Source of the DNA: Zoogloeaceae bacterium
GTDB taxonomy: Bacteria; Pseudomonadota; Gammaproteobacteria; Burkholderiales; Rhodocyclaceae
Assembly: GCA_031288305.1 (NCBI GenBank)
Contig: JAITRP010000115.1
Location: 1-53,550 of the forward strand
Direction: 5' to 3'
Length of the DNA: 53,550 bases
Shown piece after piece: positions 17,661 through 26,294 of this stretch. Below the pieces are notes generated by a model that searched no databases, was not told where the DNA came from, and saw only the letters and a list, made by a program, of their open reading frames with translations. The translations under genes were made by a program, and so were the position numbers. Every line of letters starts with the position of its first letter. Position 1 is the first letter of the stretch.

Positions 17661-18509
17661 TCAGAAACCCAGGCTATCAAGCAGATCATCGACCTGCTGC
17701 TGGTTTACCACCACGTCGGAACGCCCTTCCGCATTGACCACCGGCCCGTTCATCAGGTTGGGAACTTCCGAACGCTTGCTTTGCGGCACGACTTCCAGCA
17801 AGGCCGACATCAGGCCATTTTCCAGATCCTGCGCCAGCGCGACGATTTTCTTGATCACCTGCCCGGTCAAATCCTGGAAATCCTGCGCCATCATGATTTC
17901 CATCAGTTGCGCGTTCACGATACCGGCTTTTTCCGGCAGGCCACGATTCAGATACGCGCGCGTTTCCTCGGCCAGGCCGCGGAATTCGGCGGTCGTCAGT
18001 TGATTGGCGAACACCTTGTCCCAACGCGCGCCCAGCGATTTTGCCGCGCCTTCCAGCGCCTCCATCGCCGGTTGCGCCACATCGGTGGCGTTCAGCACCC
18101 GGCAGGCGGCCTGTTCGGTGAGATTGGCGACATAGGCCAGACGATCCTTGGCGTCCGGCAGGGCGCTCACCGTATTTTTCAGAATATCGTCATAACCAAG
18201 CTCGCGCAGGGTAGTGTGCAACTGCCGCGCCATTTGTCCGATGCGGTTGAAGACGTTTTCCTGCGCAGGCCAGTCGCTGCCTTCGCCAGCCTCACCAACA
18301 ACCAGCGCGCCTGGCGCGGATTCAGCCTCATGCCGCGCGCCGGAGACGACGGAGTCGAACAGCGCCTGCAAGTTCTTGCCGTCACCCGTTTCTGAAGCGG
18401 CGGCGGGCGACGGCGCGACCGGCGCGGGGGAAGACGCTTCCAAACGAACGGCAGCCGCTACGCTGTCGAAGAGCGCTTCCAGGTCGGGGGAGTCATTATC
18501 AGCGGACAT
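17661..18509 (-). CDS. cheZ: CheY phosphatase CheZ
   Basis: 282 residues from ATG 18509. The conserved catalytic stretch MAQDFQDLTGQVIKKI holds the Asp and Gln that act on CheY-P. The C-terminal helix QQQVDDLLDSLGF is the CheY-binding tail. The N-terminal 90 residues contain a duplicated-looking LEALFDSVAAAV and LQALFDSVVSGA motif, so the protein is longer than the usual 210-240 residues. It starts 16 bases after cheY and ends 13 bases before cheA, so all three are one operon. Confidence 0.93.
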   Translation of the reverse strand: MSADNDSPDLEALFDSVAAAVRLEASSPAPVAPSPAAASETGDGKNLQALFDSVVSGARHEAESAPGALVVGEAGEGSDWPAQENVFNRIGQMARQLHTTLRELGYDDILKNTVSALPDAKDRLAYVANLTEQAACRVLNATDVAQPAMEALEGAAKSLGARWDKVFANQLTTAEFRGLAEETRAYLNRGLPEKAGIVNAQLMEIMMAQDFQDLTGQVIKKIVALAQDLENGLMSALLEVVPQSKRSEVPNLMNGPVVNAEGRSDVVVNQQQVDDLLDSLGF

Positions 18510-18525
18510 GCGTTTCTCCAGGACT

Positions 18526-18918
18526 TCAGGCCGCAGCCATTTTCTCAAAAATCTTGTTCAGCTTTTCCGAAAGCGTCGCCGCCGTGAAAGGCTTGACGAT
18601 ATAGCCGCTCGCGCCCGCCTGGGCGGCGGCGATGATGTTTTCCTTCTTGGCTTCCGCCGTGATCATCAGCACCGGCAGGTGCTTTAGCGTCGGCGTGGAA
18701 CGCACGGTCTGCAACAGGGTCAGGCCGTCCATGTTGGGCATGTTCCAGTCGGTGATGACGAACTCGAACGTATCGCCATTGAGCTTTTGCAGCGCGATGG
18801 CGCCATCCTCCGCCTCGTCGACGTTGGTAAACCCAAGCTCTTTCAACAGATTGCGCACGATGCGCCGCATGGTGGAAAAATCATCCACCACCAGAATTCT
18901 CATCTTGGAATCCGGCAT
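18526..18918 (-). CDS. cheY: Chemotaxis response regulator CheY
   Basis: 130 residues, a single receiver domain: acidic pocket [10 protein letters not shown], phospho-acceptor Asp in [13 protein letters not shown], Thr in [12 protein letters not shown] and Lys in [11 protein letters not shown]. This is a canonical CheY close to the enterobacterial type, which binds the flagellar switch. It lies between cheV and cheZ. Confidence 0.96.
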   Translation of the reverse strand: MPDSKMRILVVDDFSTMRRIVRNLLKELGFTNVDEAEDGAIALQKLNGDTFEFVITDWNMPNMDGLTLLQTVRSTPTLKHLPVLMITAEAKKENIIAAAQAGASGYIVKPFTAATLSEKLNKIFEKMAAA

Positions 18919-18957
18919 GATTATTCCGCTCCCCTGTAAACTGTATTCATGATGACT

Positions 18958-19899
18958 TCAACGTTCCACCAACGGACGCAGGGTATCCGCCAGAACTTCC
19001 GCGTCGAATTTTGCGACATAGGCATCCACGCCCACCGACTTGCCCATGGCGCGATTGGCTTCGGACGACAGGGAAGAATGCATGACCACCGGAACGCCCT
19101 CGAAATTGGGATTCGACTTGATGTTCTTGGTCAGCACATACCCATCCATCTCCGGCATTTCGGCATCGACCAGGATCAGGCTGATTTCGTCGCGTATCGG
19201 TATCCCCGCCTGCCTGGCGTGCGCGGCGATGGCCTGCAGGCGCGTCCAGGCTTCCGCGCCATTGTTGGCGTGTTTGTGCTTGACGCCCAATTTATCCAGC
19301 ACTTCGGCAATTTTCTTGCGCGCCACGATGGAATCGTCGGCGAAGAAGACATTGGTATTTTCCTTCACGCGCGCCGGCGGCACATCGACGATGATGGCTT
19401 CGCCAAAGGCGTTGGACAGGATCTGCTCGACATCAAGGATGGAGACCAAATGCCCGCCCTCCAATTCGATGACGGCGGTAATCAGCCCCAGATTGGCGTT
19501 CAGGACGCTTTCCGGCGCCTTGACCTTTTCCCAATCCACGCGAATGATGCGGTCGACTTCATGCACCAGGAAGCCCAGGGTGCGCTTGGAATATTCGGCG
19601 ACCATCATGCTGGTCTCCGGACCCAGCGAGGGCGGCGCTTCCAGATCGAGGAAGGAGGCGAGCGACAATACGGGAATCACGTTGCCGCGCAGGGACACCA
19701 GACCTTCCACGCCGCGCGGCATGTTGGGCGTTTTGGTGATGTGCGGCGTGCGCCGGACTTCGCGCACCTTGAAGACGTTGATGCCGAAAGTCTCGTTGGT
19801 GCCCAGGGAAAACAGCAGGATCTCCATCTGGTTGGATCCCGCCAAGCGCGTGCGGGCATCCACGCCATCCAGAAGGTTCCCGTTTTCTTTGGCGTTCAT
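18958..19899 (-). CDS. cheV: CheV coupling protein (CheW plus receiver), first copy
   Basis: 313 residues. The N-terminal CheW-like domain (EILLFSLGTNETFGINVFKV, then GVEGLVSLRGNVIPVL) couples receptors to CheA. The C-terminal receiver has VFFADDSIVARKKIAEVL and the Asp in LILVDAEMPEMDGYVL. GGGAG-type ribosome site spacing favours the second ATG (19899) over the one at 19905. It lies 15 bases after another cheV; the two are clear paralogues. No cheW is present in this window, so the two CheV proteins may do the coupling. Confidence 0.93.
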   Translation of the reverse strand: MNAKENGNLLDGVDARTRLAGSNQMEILLFSLGTNETFGINVFKVREVRRTPHITKTPNMPRGVEGLVSLRGNVIPVLSLASFLDLEAPPSLGPETSMMVAEYSKRTLGFLVHEVDRIIRVDWEKVKAPESVLNANLGLITAVIELEGGHLVSILDVEQILSNAFGEAIIVDVPPARVKENTNVFFADDSIVARKKIAEVLDKLGVKHKHANNGAEAWTRLQAIAAHARQAGIPIRDEISLILVDAEMPEMDGYVLTKNIKSNPNFEGVPVVMHSSLSSEANRAMGKSVGVDAYVAKFDAEVLADTLRPLVER

Positions 19900-19914
19900 T
19901 AGCATCTCCCGATG

Positions 19915-20892
19915 TCACGCGGCCGCGGGCGCGATCGCGTTGCTGTTGTGCGTCAGACGGCGCGCCAGCGTTTCCGAAAGGCGTTGCGGCTCGAATTTGG
20001 GCACATATTCATCCACCCCGACCGAAAGACCGAGTTTCTGGTTGGACATGCCGGAAAGCGACGAGTGCATGATGACGGGAATCGAGGCAAAACGGGCGTC
20101 ATTCTTGATCTTCTTGGTCAGGATATAGCCGTCCATGGCGGGCATTTCAATATCGGTCAGCACCAGACTGATCATTTCCGCAGGCGACTTTCCCATGCCA
20201 TTGGCGTAACTTGCCATTTTTTCCAGTTCTTCCCACATCTGCTGGCCATTGTTGGCGGCCACATACTTGATGCCCATCGCGTCCAGGGTGCGCATCACCT
20301 GCTTTCTGGCAACCACGGAATCGTCGCAGAAGAACACCATCAAGTCCGGATTGTTCAGTTGCGGCAGGTTCTTGAAGCGCAGGTCATCCTCGTCGGTATG
20401 CGCGGTGTCGGCGAGGATCTTTTCCACGTCCATCATCATGATCAGCCGCCCGTCTTCCAGCTCCGTGACCGCCGTCACCAGACCGCCCATCTGCGCCATG
20501 AGCATTTCCGGCGGCACGCGCATCATGCTCCAGTCCAGACGCAGAATCGTATCGACGGCCTCCACCAGGAAGCCCTGGGTATGACCATTGTATTCGGTGA
20601 CGATCATGACGTCGCGGCGCACATCGGAATCCACCCAGGCGTACTTGGCCAGGTCGACTACCGGCACCAGTACGCCGCGCAGGCTGGTCATGCCTTCCAC
20701 GGCGGGCGGCATGTCCGGCGCGGCGGTGATCGGCGGGGTTCGCATGACTTCGCGCACCTTGAACACGTTGATGCCATAGGTCTCCCGCCGCCCGGTACGC
20801 CGGTCTTCCCCCAAAGAGAACAACAGTATCTCCAGCTTGTTGGTGCCTGCGAGCTTGGTTCTCGCATCGATGCTCTTGAGCAATTCGGACAT
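19915..20892 (-). CDS. cheV: CheV coupling protein (CheW plus receiver), second copy
   Basis: 325 residues from ATG 20892, preceded by GGGGGA. The CheW domain (LEILLFSLGEDRRTGRRETY, an insertion of charged residues against the neighbouring paralogue) is followed by GVEGMTSLRGVLVPVV-like blocks, then a receiver with VFFCDDSVVARKQVMRTL and the Asp in LVLTDIEMPAMDGYIL. It is first of the cheVVYZA group; a 190-base gap separates it from cheB, so a promoter probably lies there, though none is obvious. Confidence 0.93.
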   Translation of the reverse strand: MSELLKSIDARTKLAGTNKLEILLFSLGEDRRTGRRETYGINVFKVREVMRTPPITAAPDMPPAVEGMTSLRGVLVPVVDLAKYAWVDSDVRRDVMIVTEYNGHTQGFLVEAVDTILRLDWSMMRVPPEMLMAQMGGLVTAVTELEDGRLIMMMDVEKILADTAHTDEDDLRFKNLPQLNNPDLMVFFCDDSVVARKQVMRTLDAMGIKYVAANNGQQMWEELEKMASYANGMGKSPAEMISLVLTDIEMPAMDGYILTKKIKNDARFASIPVIMHSSLSGMSNQKLGLSVGVDEYVPKFEPQRLSETLARRLTHNSNAIAPAAA

Positions 20893-21052
20893 CTTCAATC
20901 CCCCAAACAATTCCAGCGCGCTTTTTCAAAGAAGCCGGAAACAAAACACACAGGGACAAGGATACACAGAAATCGCGCGCACTGGAACTTCACGCCGCAT
21001 TCTTTCCAGACATATTTTGTACCCTGCGCCATAAGAACCGAACACTTTTTTC

Positions 21053-21092
21053 GTTAACGCTTGCAAGCCTGAATGCCTTTTTGTTAACGCTT
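21053..21092. repeat. Short direct repeat after cheB
   Basis: GTTAACGCTT occurs at 21053-21062 and 21083-21092; on the minus strand both are followed by an A-rich run. The second copy contains the cheB stop codon. It may be a small duplication of the cheB end. The rest of the spacer to 20893 shows nothing I can name. Confidence 0.4.
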
Positions 21093-22157
21093 CTTGACCG
21101 GAAAGAGCGCCAGCACGCGTCCCGCAATCTGCGTGATATCCGCCACCTCCCCCACCGCGCCGATCTGGAAGGCTTCCCTGGGCATGCCATAGACCACGCA
21201 ACTGGCCTCGTCCTGCCCGAAAGTATGCGCCCCCGCGCGGCGCATGGACAGCAGCCCCTGCGCGCCGTCCTTGCCCATGCCGGTCAGGATCACGCCCACC
21301 GCCTGCCGCCCCATCACGGCGGCCGCGGAAGCGAACAGCACATCCACGGATGGCCGGTGTCCATTCACGGGCGGCGTCTGCACCAGCTCGATCAACAAAC
21401 GCTCCCCTTCCTTTTTCACCTGCATGTGATGATTGCCCTTGGTGATGTAGACCGTGCCTTCCGCCACCACCTCGCCGCCCTGCGCCTCACGCACGCGCGG
21501 CGGACACGCCCGATCCAGATTGGCGGCGAACACGGCGCTGAAGGTCTCCGGCATGTGCTGCACAATCAGGATGGGCGGGCAATCGGCGGGCATTCCCAGC
21601 AAGACCTTCTTTATCGCCTCGGTGCCGCCCGTGGAAGCGCCGATGAAAATCACCTTGCCGCCCGCAGGCCCCGCCAGATACGGCTGCGCCTCGAAGGGCG
21701 CGGACGCGCTCATCATGGTCTGCTGGGCGGCGGCTCTTGCGCGCGCATGAACGCGCAAACGCGCGCCCCTGGCGGCGCGGATTTTTTCCGCCAGTTCCTG
21801 TCCGTACTCATCCAGGCGCTGGAGGCTTTCGGCTCTTGGCTTGGCGATGACGTCCACCGCGCCCAATTCCAGCGCCTTCAGGGCTGTTTCCGTTCCTTCC
21901 TGGGTGAAAGCGGAAACCATGACCACCGGCATGGGACGCTTCTGCATCAGGCGTTCGAGAAACTCCAGCCCGTTCATGCCCGGCATCTGCACATCCAGCG
22001 TCAGCACATCCGGTTTCAACGCGAGCAGCATGTCGCGCGCGGAAGGCGCGTCGCCTGCCGTCCCCACGACTTCGATATCCGGCGCGACGCTGATGATCCG
22101 GCTCAACTGCCTGCGCATGAAGCTGGAATCATCTATCACCAAAACGCGAATCGCCAT
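21084..22157 (-). CDS. cheB: Chemotaxis methylesterase/deamidase CheB
   Basis: 357 residues from ATG 22157, with GAGGA five bases upstream. The N-terminal receiver has VLVIDDSSFMRRQLSRI with Asp in LTLDVQMPGMNG. The C-terminal methylesterase has the catalytic Ser in FIGASTGGTEAIK, His in LIVQHMPETFS and Asp in ILTGMGKDGAQG. It removes methyl groups from chemoreceptors after phosphorylation by CheA and works opposite CheR, the gene just upstream (42-base gap). Confidence 0.95.
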   Translation of the reverse strand: MAIRVLVIDDSSFMRRQLSRIISVAPDIEVVGTAGDAPSARDMLLALKPDVLTLDVQMPGMNGLEFLERLMQKRPMPVVMVSAFTQEGTETALKALELGAVDVIAKPRAESLQRLDEYGQELAEKIRAARGARLRVHARARAAAQQTMMSASAPFEAQPYLAGPAGGKVIFIGASTGGTEAIKKVLLGMPADCPPILIVQHMPETFSAVFAANLDRACPPRVREAQGGEVVAEGTVYITKGNHHMQVKKEGERLLIELVQTPPVNGHRPSVDVLFASAAAVMGRQAVGVILTGMGKDGAQGLLSMRRAGAHTFGQDEASCVVYGMPREAFQIGAVGEVADITQIAGRVLALFPVKKR

Positions 22158-22199
22158 GTCCATCCTCATCGCTCACAACGCCGGAACAGCCCCGGCTGG

Positions 22200-23129
22200 C
22201 TATCCGCGTCTCGCCGCCAAGGCATAGACCGTCTTGCCCAGGGAATGGAACAAGTCCGCGGCATGCAAAAAACTTTCCGAATGCCCGGCAAACAGCAGGC
22301 CATCCGGCTGCAACATCGGCGCGAAGCGCGCCAGAATCTTGTATTGCGTCGGTTTGTCGAAATAGATCATGACATTGCGGCAAAAAATCACGTCCAGCGG
22401 CCCGCGCACTGGCCACGCCGGATCCAGCAGATTGATCCGCCGGAAACTGAGCATCTGCCGCAATTCAGGCTTGACGCCATAGACATTCCCCTCCGGAGTC
22501 GCGCTCTTGTTGAAATAACGCTTCAATTGCTCCGGAGGAATCTTGTCTACGCGATCCGGGGCATACACGCCCTTTTCCGCCGTCGCCAACACGCTGGTGT
22601 CCAGATCGGAGCACAGCACGCTGATTTGCGGGCCGCCAGCGGGAAAGGCATCCGCCGCCGTGATGGCGATGGAATACGGCTCCTCGCCGGTCGATGCCGC
22701 ACAGCACCAGATGCTGATTTGCTTGCGTTTTTCCGCCACGGCGCGCAGATGCTGGGACAGCACGGGGAAATGGTGCGGCTCGCGGAAAAAGGAGGTCAGG
22801 TTGGTGGTCAGCGCGTTGACGAAGCCTTCCCATTCCGCCGCGCCGCGGCTGAATTCCAGGTGATCCAGGTACTGCTTGAACGACTTCATCCCCGTCGCCC
22901 GCAGACGCCGCGCCAAGCGGGAATACACCATGTCCTGCTTGGCGGGCGAGAGGGAAATTCCCGCCTTGTCGTAGATCAGTTTGCGCACCCGCTCGAAATC
23001 CGCCACGCAAAAGACGAACTCGCGCGTGGAAGCGTCCTCCGCCGCCGCGGGCAATGACGTATTGTTCGCCTGACGGATGTTGGCAAGTCGCTCGCTCAGG
23101 GTCAGCGGCTTGGGCGGTTCGGACGGCAT
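22200..23129 (-). CDS. cheR: Chemoreceptor methyltransferase CheR
   Basis: 309 residues. The N-terminal helical domain (FERVRKLIYDKAGISLSPAK) is followed by the SAM-binding domain with WCCAASTGEEPYSIAI and the later LDVIFCRNVMIYFDKPTQ. It methylates receptor glutamates using S-adenosylmethionine. Its first 40 residues are a poorly conserved extension. The ATG overlaps the motB stop by one base (TGATG), showing translational coupling with motB. Confidence 0.95.
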   Translation of the reverse strand: MPSEPPKPLTLSERLANIRQANNTSLPAAAEDASTREFVFCVADFERVRKLIYDKAGISLSPAKQDMVYSRLARRLRATGMKSFKQYLDHLEFSRGAAEWEGFVNALTTNLTSFFREPHHFPVLSQHLRAVAEKRKQISIWCCAASTGEEPYSIAITAADAFPAGGPQISVLCSDLDTSVLATAEKGVYAPDRVDKIPPEQLKRYFNKSATPEGNVYGVKPELRQMLSFRRINLLDPAWPVRGPLDVIFCRNVMIYFDKPTQYKILARFAPMLQPDGLLFAGHSESFLHAADLFHSLGKTVYALAARRG

Positions 23130-24061
23130 CAGCGCGCGGCTCCCGATGGCGGCGTCAGCGCCGCCGCGTCCAAAAGATCATCATCCGCCGCCTCGACCTC
23201 CGGGCTGTCTTCCTGCAAAATGGCCATTTCCGTGCGCTTGTTCAGCACCACGATGCTGATGCGCCGATTGACCGGATTCAACGGGTCATTCGGATCGAAC
23301 AACACGGAAGAGGACAGTCCCACCACCCGCAATACCTTGAGATCGTCCATGCCCGCGCTCACCAGCTCGCGCCTTGAGGCGTTGGCGCGGTTGGCGGAAA
23401 GCTCCCAATTGGAAAACCCCTGCTGTCCGCCGGAAAACTGCGCCGCGTCGGTGTGTCCGGCCAGACTGATGCGATACGGCACCTCATTCAACACTTGCCC
23501 GATTTCCCGCAAAATGTCGCGCGTATAGGGCTTTAGCTGGTCGCCGGCGAGATCGAACATGGGGCGATTCTGTTCGTCGACAATCTGGATGCGCAAGCCC
23601 TCGGAGGTGATATCCAGTTTCAGTTGCTCCTTGAAGATGCGCAGTTGCGGCGTATCGTCGATCAGTTCCTCGATGCGTTTTTTCAGGGCTTCCAGGGAAC
23701 GTCTCTCGCGCCGCTCGTATTCGCGCCGCGCCTGACGCCGTTTTCGCTCCGCTTCCACATTGCTGTTCCTGACCTGCCCGGCGTCGCGGCTCAAATCCGC
23801 GCCGCCGCCCCTCAAAATGCTGTCCGCGTCGCCCGTGCCGCTGCCGCCGCTGCTGGCGACCTTCAGCGGATTCTGGAAAAATTCGGCCAGTCCCTGCAAA
23901 TCGCCCTTGGCGGTGGAACCCAACAGCCACATCAAGAGAAAAAACGCCATCATCGCCGTCACGAAGTCGGCGTAGGCCAGCTTCCAGGCGCCGCCATGCG
24001 CGCCTTCGCCGCCCTTCTTGACGCGCTTGATGACAATGGGACGCGAGGAATCGCCGCTCAC
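23129..24061 (-). CDS. motB: Flagellar motor stator protein MotB
   Basis: 310 residues. A cytoplasmic N-terminus with basic residues is followed by one membrane helix (ADFVTAMMAFFLLMWLLGS) whose first Asp is the proton-binding residue. The plug and coiled linker (about 80-150) follow, then an OmpA-like peptidoglycan-binding domain with ISLAGHTDAAQF and NWELSANRANASRRELV. With MotA it forms the proton-driven stator. The C-terminal tail after the OmpA domain is acidic and low in conservation. Confidence 0.95.
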   Translation of the reverse strand: MSGDSSRPIVIKRVKKGGEGAHGGAWKLAYADFVTAMMAFFLLMWLLGSTAKGDLQGLAEFFQNPLKVASSGGSGTGDADSILRGGGADLSRDAGQVRNSNVEAERKRRQARREYERRERRSLEALKKRIEELIDDTPQLRIFKEQLKLDITSEGLRIQIVDEQNRPMFDLAGDQLKPYTRDILREIGQVLNEVPYRISLAGHTDAAQFSGGQQGFSNWELSANRANASRRELVSAGMDDLKVLRVVGLSSSVLFDPNDPLNPVNRRISIVVLNKRTEMAILQEDSPEVEAADDDLLDAAALTPPSGAAR

Positions 24062-24105
24062 TCGCTGCTCCCCTGCGGGGGAATCCGCAATCTAACGCGC
24101 ATGTC

Positions 24106-24963
24106 TCATCTCCCCTTGCGGCTCTTCAATTCTTCTTCCAGTTCCAGAAAGCCGGGACGCGCGTCGGCGGGCAGGTTCTTGCGCCCGAATTCCACCGCCA
24201 CCTGCGGCGCGTAGCCGGACATGGAAGCCAAAAGCACCGCCTTGACCACATTGAACACGCTGCCGCCCTCGCCCGCCTTCTGCTCCAGCAAGGTGGCAAC
24301 CGGCTGGATGAATCCATACGCCAACAAAATCCCCAGGAAAGTGCCCACCAGCGCGCCGCCTATCATCTTGCCCAACACCGGCGGCGGCTCGCCCACCGAC
24401 CCCATGACATTGACCACGCCCATCACCGCCACCACGATGCCGAAGGCCGGCATGGCGTCGCCCAGCTTGGCCATGACGTGCCCAGGAATTTCCGCGATGT
24501 GGTGATGCGCTTCCAGCTCCTGATCCATCAGTCCCTCGATCTCCAGCGTATTCAGGTTGCCGCCGACCATCATGCGCAGATAGTCGGTCATGAACTCCGT
24601 CACATGATGGTCGTGCAGGATATCGGGATACTTGGAAAACAGCGGGCTGGATTCCGGATTTTCCACATCGTTTTCAATCGACATCAAGCCTTCCTTGCGC
24701 ACCTTGGTGAGCAGCTCGAAGAGCAGGGACAGCACGTTCACGTAATACGCCTTGTTGTAGCGCGACCCCTTGAACAGGCCAGGCAACGCGCCCAGCACGC
24801 TCTTGATGACCTTGAGACTGTTCCCCGCCACGAAAGCGCCCACCATCAGGCCCATGATCGCCAGATACTCCGTCGGCATCCAGAGCGCTGCCAGGCTGCC
24901 GTGTATCGAATACGTGCCGACAGCCGAGGCAAGAATGATGAGATAACCGATGATCAGAAACAT
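24106..24963 (-). CDS. motA: Flagellar motor stator protein MotA
   Basis: 285 residues from ATG 24963 (MFLIIGYLIILASAVGTYSI). Four hydrophobic segments are visible: residues 1-20, about 30-50 (YLAIMGLMVGAFVAGNS), and two near 170-215 (AFGIVVAVMGVVNVMGSVGE and ALVGTFLGILLAYGFI). The cytoplasmic loop has the conserved charged residues. An in-frame extension to 25068 lacks membrane character and was rejected. It is first of the motAB-cheRB group. Confidence 0.95.
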   Translation of the reverse strand: MFLIIGYLIILASAVGTYSIHGSLAALWMPTEYLAIMGLMVGAFVAGNSLKVIKSVLGALPGLFKGSRYNKAYYVNVLSLLFELLTKVRKEGLMSIENDVENPESSPLFSKYPDILHDHHVTEFMTDYLRMMVGGNLNTLEIEGLMDQELEAHHHIAEIPGHVMAKLGDAMPAFGIVVAVMGVVNVMGSVGEPPPVLGKMIGGALVGTFLGILLAYGFIQPVATLLEQKAGEGGSVFNVVKAVLLASMSGYAPQVAVEFGRKNLPADARPGFLELEEELKSRKGR

Positions 24964-25163
24964 ACAATCCCCCCTGAGAACGTTCATAGCAACCAACATA
25001 CGTCCACGCAGGTCCACGCAACGTTTTCTGCATTCTAACCCCCGTCCCCGCGAACGGCAAAGCGGCATGGACGGCTGGGCGCGATGGGAGGCGAAGGAAT
25101 TTCGTCGTTGCTCGGACTGCGCGACATGACAATCCGGGCGGCGGCTCCGTTTTGGAAACTGCA

Positions 25164-25289
25164 GCGGAAAGGCAACGCAACCCCACGACCGAGTGGATTT
25201 TGCGTTGGGTTCACACGGTTTGAAGCCAGGCTTTGCCGCACAAAAATAAATGGGTTTTTACTTAAAAGGCGGATTTTTACTTTTTGACG
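25164..25289 (+). repeat. Family A element, right half
   Basis: From GCGGAAAGGCAACGCAACCC the sequence follows the middle and right part of the 809-1025 copy (TGCGTTGGGTTCACACGGTT) and ends GGATTTTTACTTTTTGACG, the family terminal repeat. The left end and the hairpin are missing. It fills the spacer between motA and the Nudix gene, both of which point away from it. Confidence 0.65.
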
Positions 25290-25339
25290 CCTCCTGGCGG
25301 CCTGCGCTACGCTCTCGCCGTCTTTGAATTTTCCGGCGG

Positions 25340-25888
25340 ATGTCCATGATTTCTTTTTGTCCTCAATGCGGTCAACCCATGCGCCAGCGCGTTCCGGCGG
25401 GCGATAACCGGAAACGCAGCGTTTGCGACGCTTGCGATTACATTCATTACGAAAATCCGCGCCTAGTGCTGGGCGCGGTGCTCGAATGGCAAGGCGACAT
25501 CCTGCTCTGCCGCCGCGCCATCGAACCGCGCTACGGCCTATGGACCCTGCCCGCCGGCTTCATGGAAAACCGCGAAAGCACGGAAGACGCCGCCGCGCGG
25601 GAAAGCCGGGAAGAAGCCCATGCCCATGCCAATCAAATGCAACTATTCACCCTCATCGACGTGCCCGGAATCAGTCAGGTGCATGTCTTCTATCGCGGCG
25701 TCCTGCGCGACGGACAGCATTCTCCCGGCGCGGAAAGCCTGGAAACCGCGCTCTTTTCCGAAGAACGCATCCCCTGGCCGCAACTCGCTTTCCAGAGCGT
25801 GCGCCTCACGCTGGAACACTACTTCGCGGATCGCCGCGCCGGAGAATTCAAAATCAGGAAACTGAGCGCAAGGGTTTCAGGGAACTGA
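25340..25888 (+). CDS. Nudix hydrolase with zinc ribbon (NudC-like short form)
   Basis: 182 residues. An N-terminal zinc ribbon has two Cys pairs (CPQCGQ and CDAC). It is followed by a Nudix domain with the box G-x5-E-x7-R-E-x2-E-E, seen as GFMENRESTEDAAARESREE. This small family hydrolyses nucleoside diphosphate derivatives; NADH or ADP-ribose are usual candidates but the substrate is not shown by sequence. Starts at 25340 and 25346 are both possible. It stands alone, between a family A fragment and the island. Confidence 0.88.
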   Translation: MSMISFCPQCGQPMRQRVPAGDNRKRSVCDACDYIHYENPRLVLGAVLEWQGDILLCRRAIEPRYGLWTLPAGFMENRESTEDAAARESREEAHAHANQMQLFTLIDVPGISQVHVFYRGVLRDGQHSPGAESLETALFSEERIPWPQLAFQSVRLTLEHYFADRRAGEFKIRKLSARVSGN

Positions 25889-25935
25889 GGACTGAGCGCT
25901 CGCTTTGTGGTCTGTTGGGACATGATGCGCTCTGT

Positions 25936-25980
25936 GCGGTTGTCGTAGGGGCGCGCACAGTGCGCCCCGACGACAACCGC
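25936..25980. repeat. REP-like 45-bp inverted repeat
   Basis: GCGGTTGTCG and CGACAACCGC form perfect outer arms around a GC-rich inner palindrome (GGGGCGC, GCGCCCC). It lies between the Nudix gene and the island. The bases before it (GACATGATGCGCTC) recur at 14758-14771 near tyrA. Confidence 0.6.
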
Positions 25981-26039
25981 GGCGGCGTCAATCGAACTGA
26001 TAGATACAACCCGCATGGATAGTGCATTTCATAAGCCGA

Positions 26040-26294
26040 CTATTTGAAAATACCCCCAAATATACCCCCATGTGTAGCTTGCTGCCCCTGCTCTGCCTTG
26101 ACATCCTCCCCTGCCTGAAGGCAGGGGATTCCTACTGTGGTTATTCCATCGTATTGCTGGAATAACTCGCTTCGGTGGGTTCCTGCTTCATCGAGCGGCC
26201 TGACAACGCCGTAAATGTCTTCGGGGTGCTTCCCAAGGATGTTGGTTGATGCTGGCGCGGGCGCGCCGTTGGTGGTGGTGGCGATGTTTGCCAT
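26040..26294 (-). CDS. Small hypothetical protein at the island end
   Basis: 84 residues from ATG 26294, preceded by GGAG. The first 50 (MANIATTTNGAPAPASTNIL, then GKHPEDIYGVVRPLDE) look like a genuine small protein. The rest (GIPCLQAGEDVKAEQGQQAT and on) is encoded by an IS200/IS605-type hairpin and by the integrase arm boxes, so the natural C-terminus was probably lost. The frame stays open upstream to 26735, but no start there is supported. Function unknown. Confidence 0.45.
   Translation of the reverse strand: MANIATTTNGAPAPASTNILGKHPEDIYGVVRPLDEAGTHRSELFQQYDGITTVGIPCLQAGEDVKAEQGQQATHGGIFGGIFK
26051..26069. other. Left-end integrase arm boxes
   Basis: Two TACCCCC boxes (26051-26057 and 26063-26069) match boxes upstream of the integrase at the other end of the island. 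Boxes at both ends are expected for arm-type integrase binding sites. They mark the island's left end. Confidence 0.6.
26108..26127 (-). repeat. Solo IS200/IS605-type terminal hairpin
   Basis: CCCCTGCCTGAAGGCAGGGG with flanks GACATCCT and ATTCCTAC matches the hairpin commonly found just after tnpB in IS200/IS605-type elements (minus-strand reading GGAATCCCCTGCCTTCAGGC). No tnpA or tnpB lies next to it, so it is a remnant. Confidence 0.6.
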
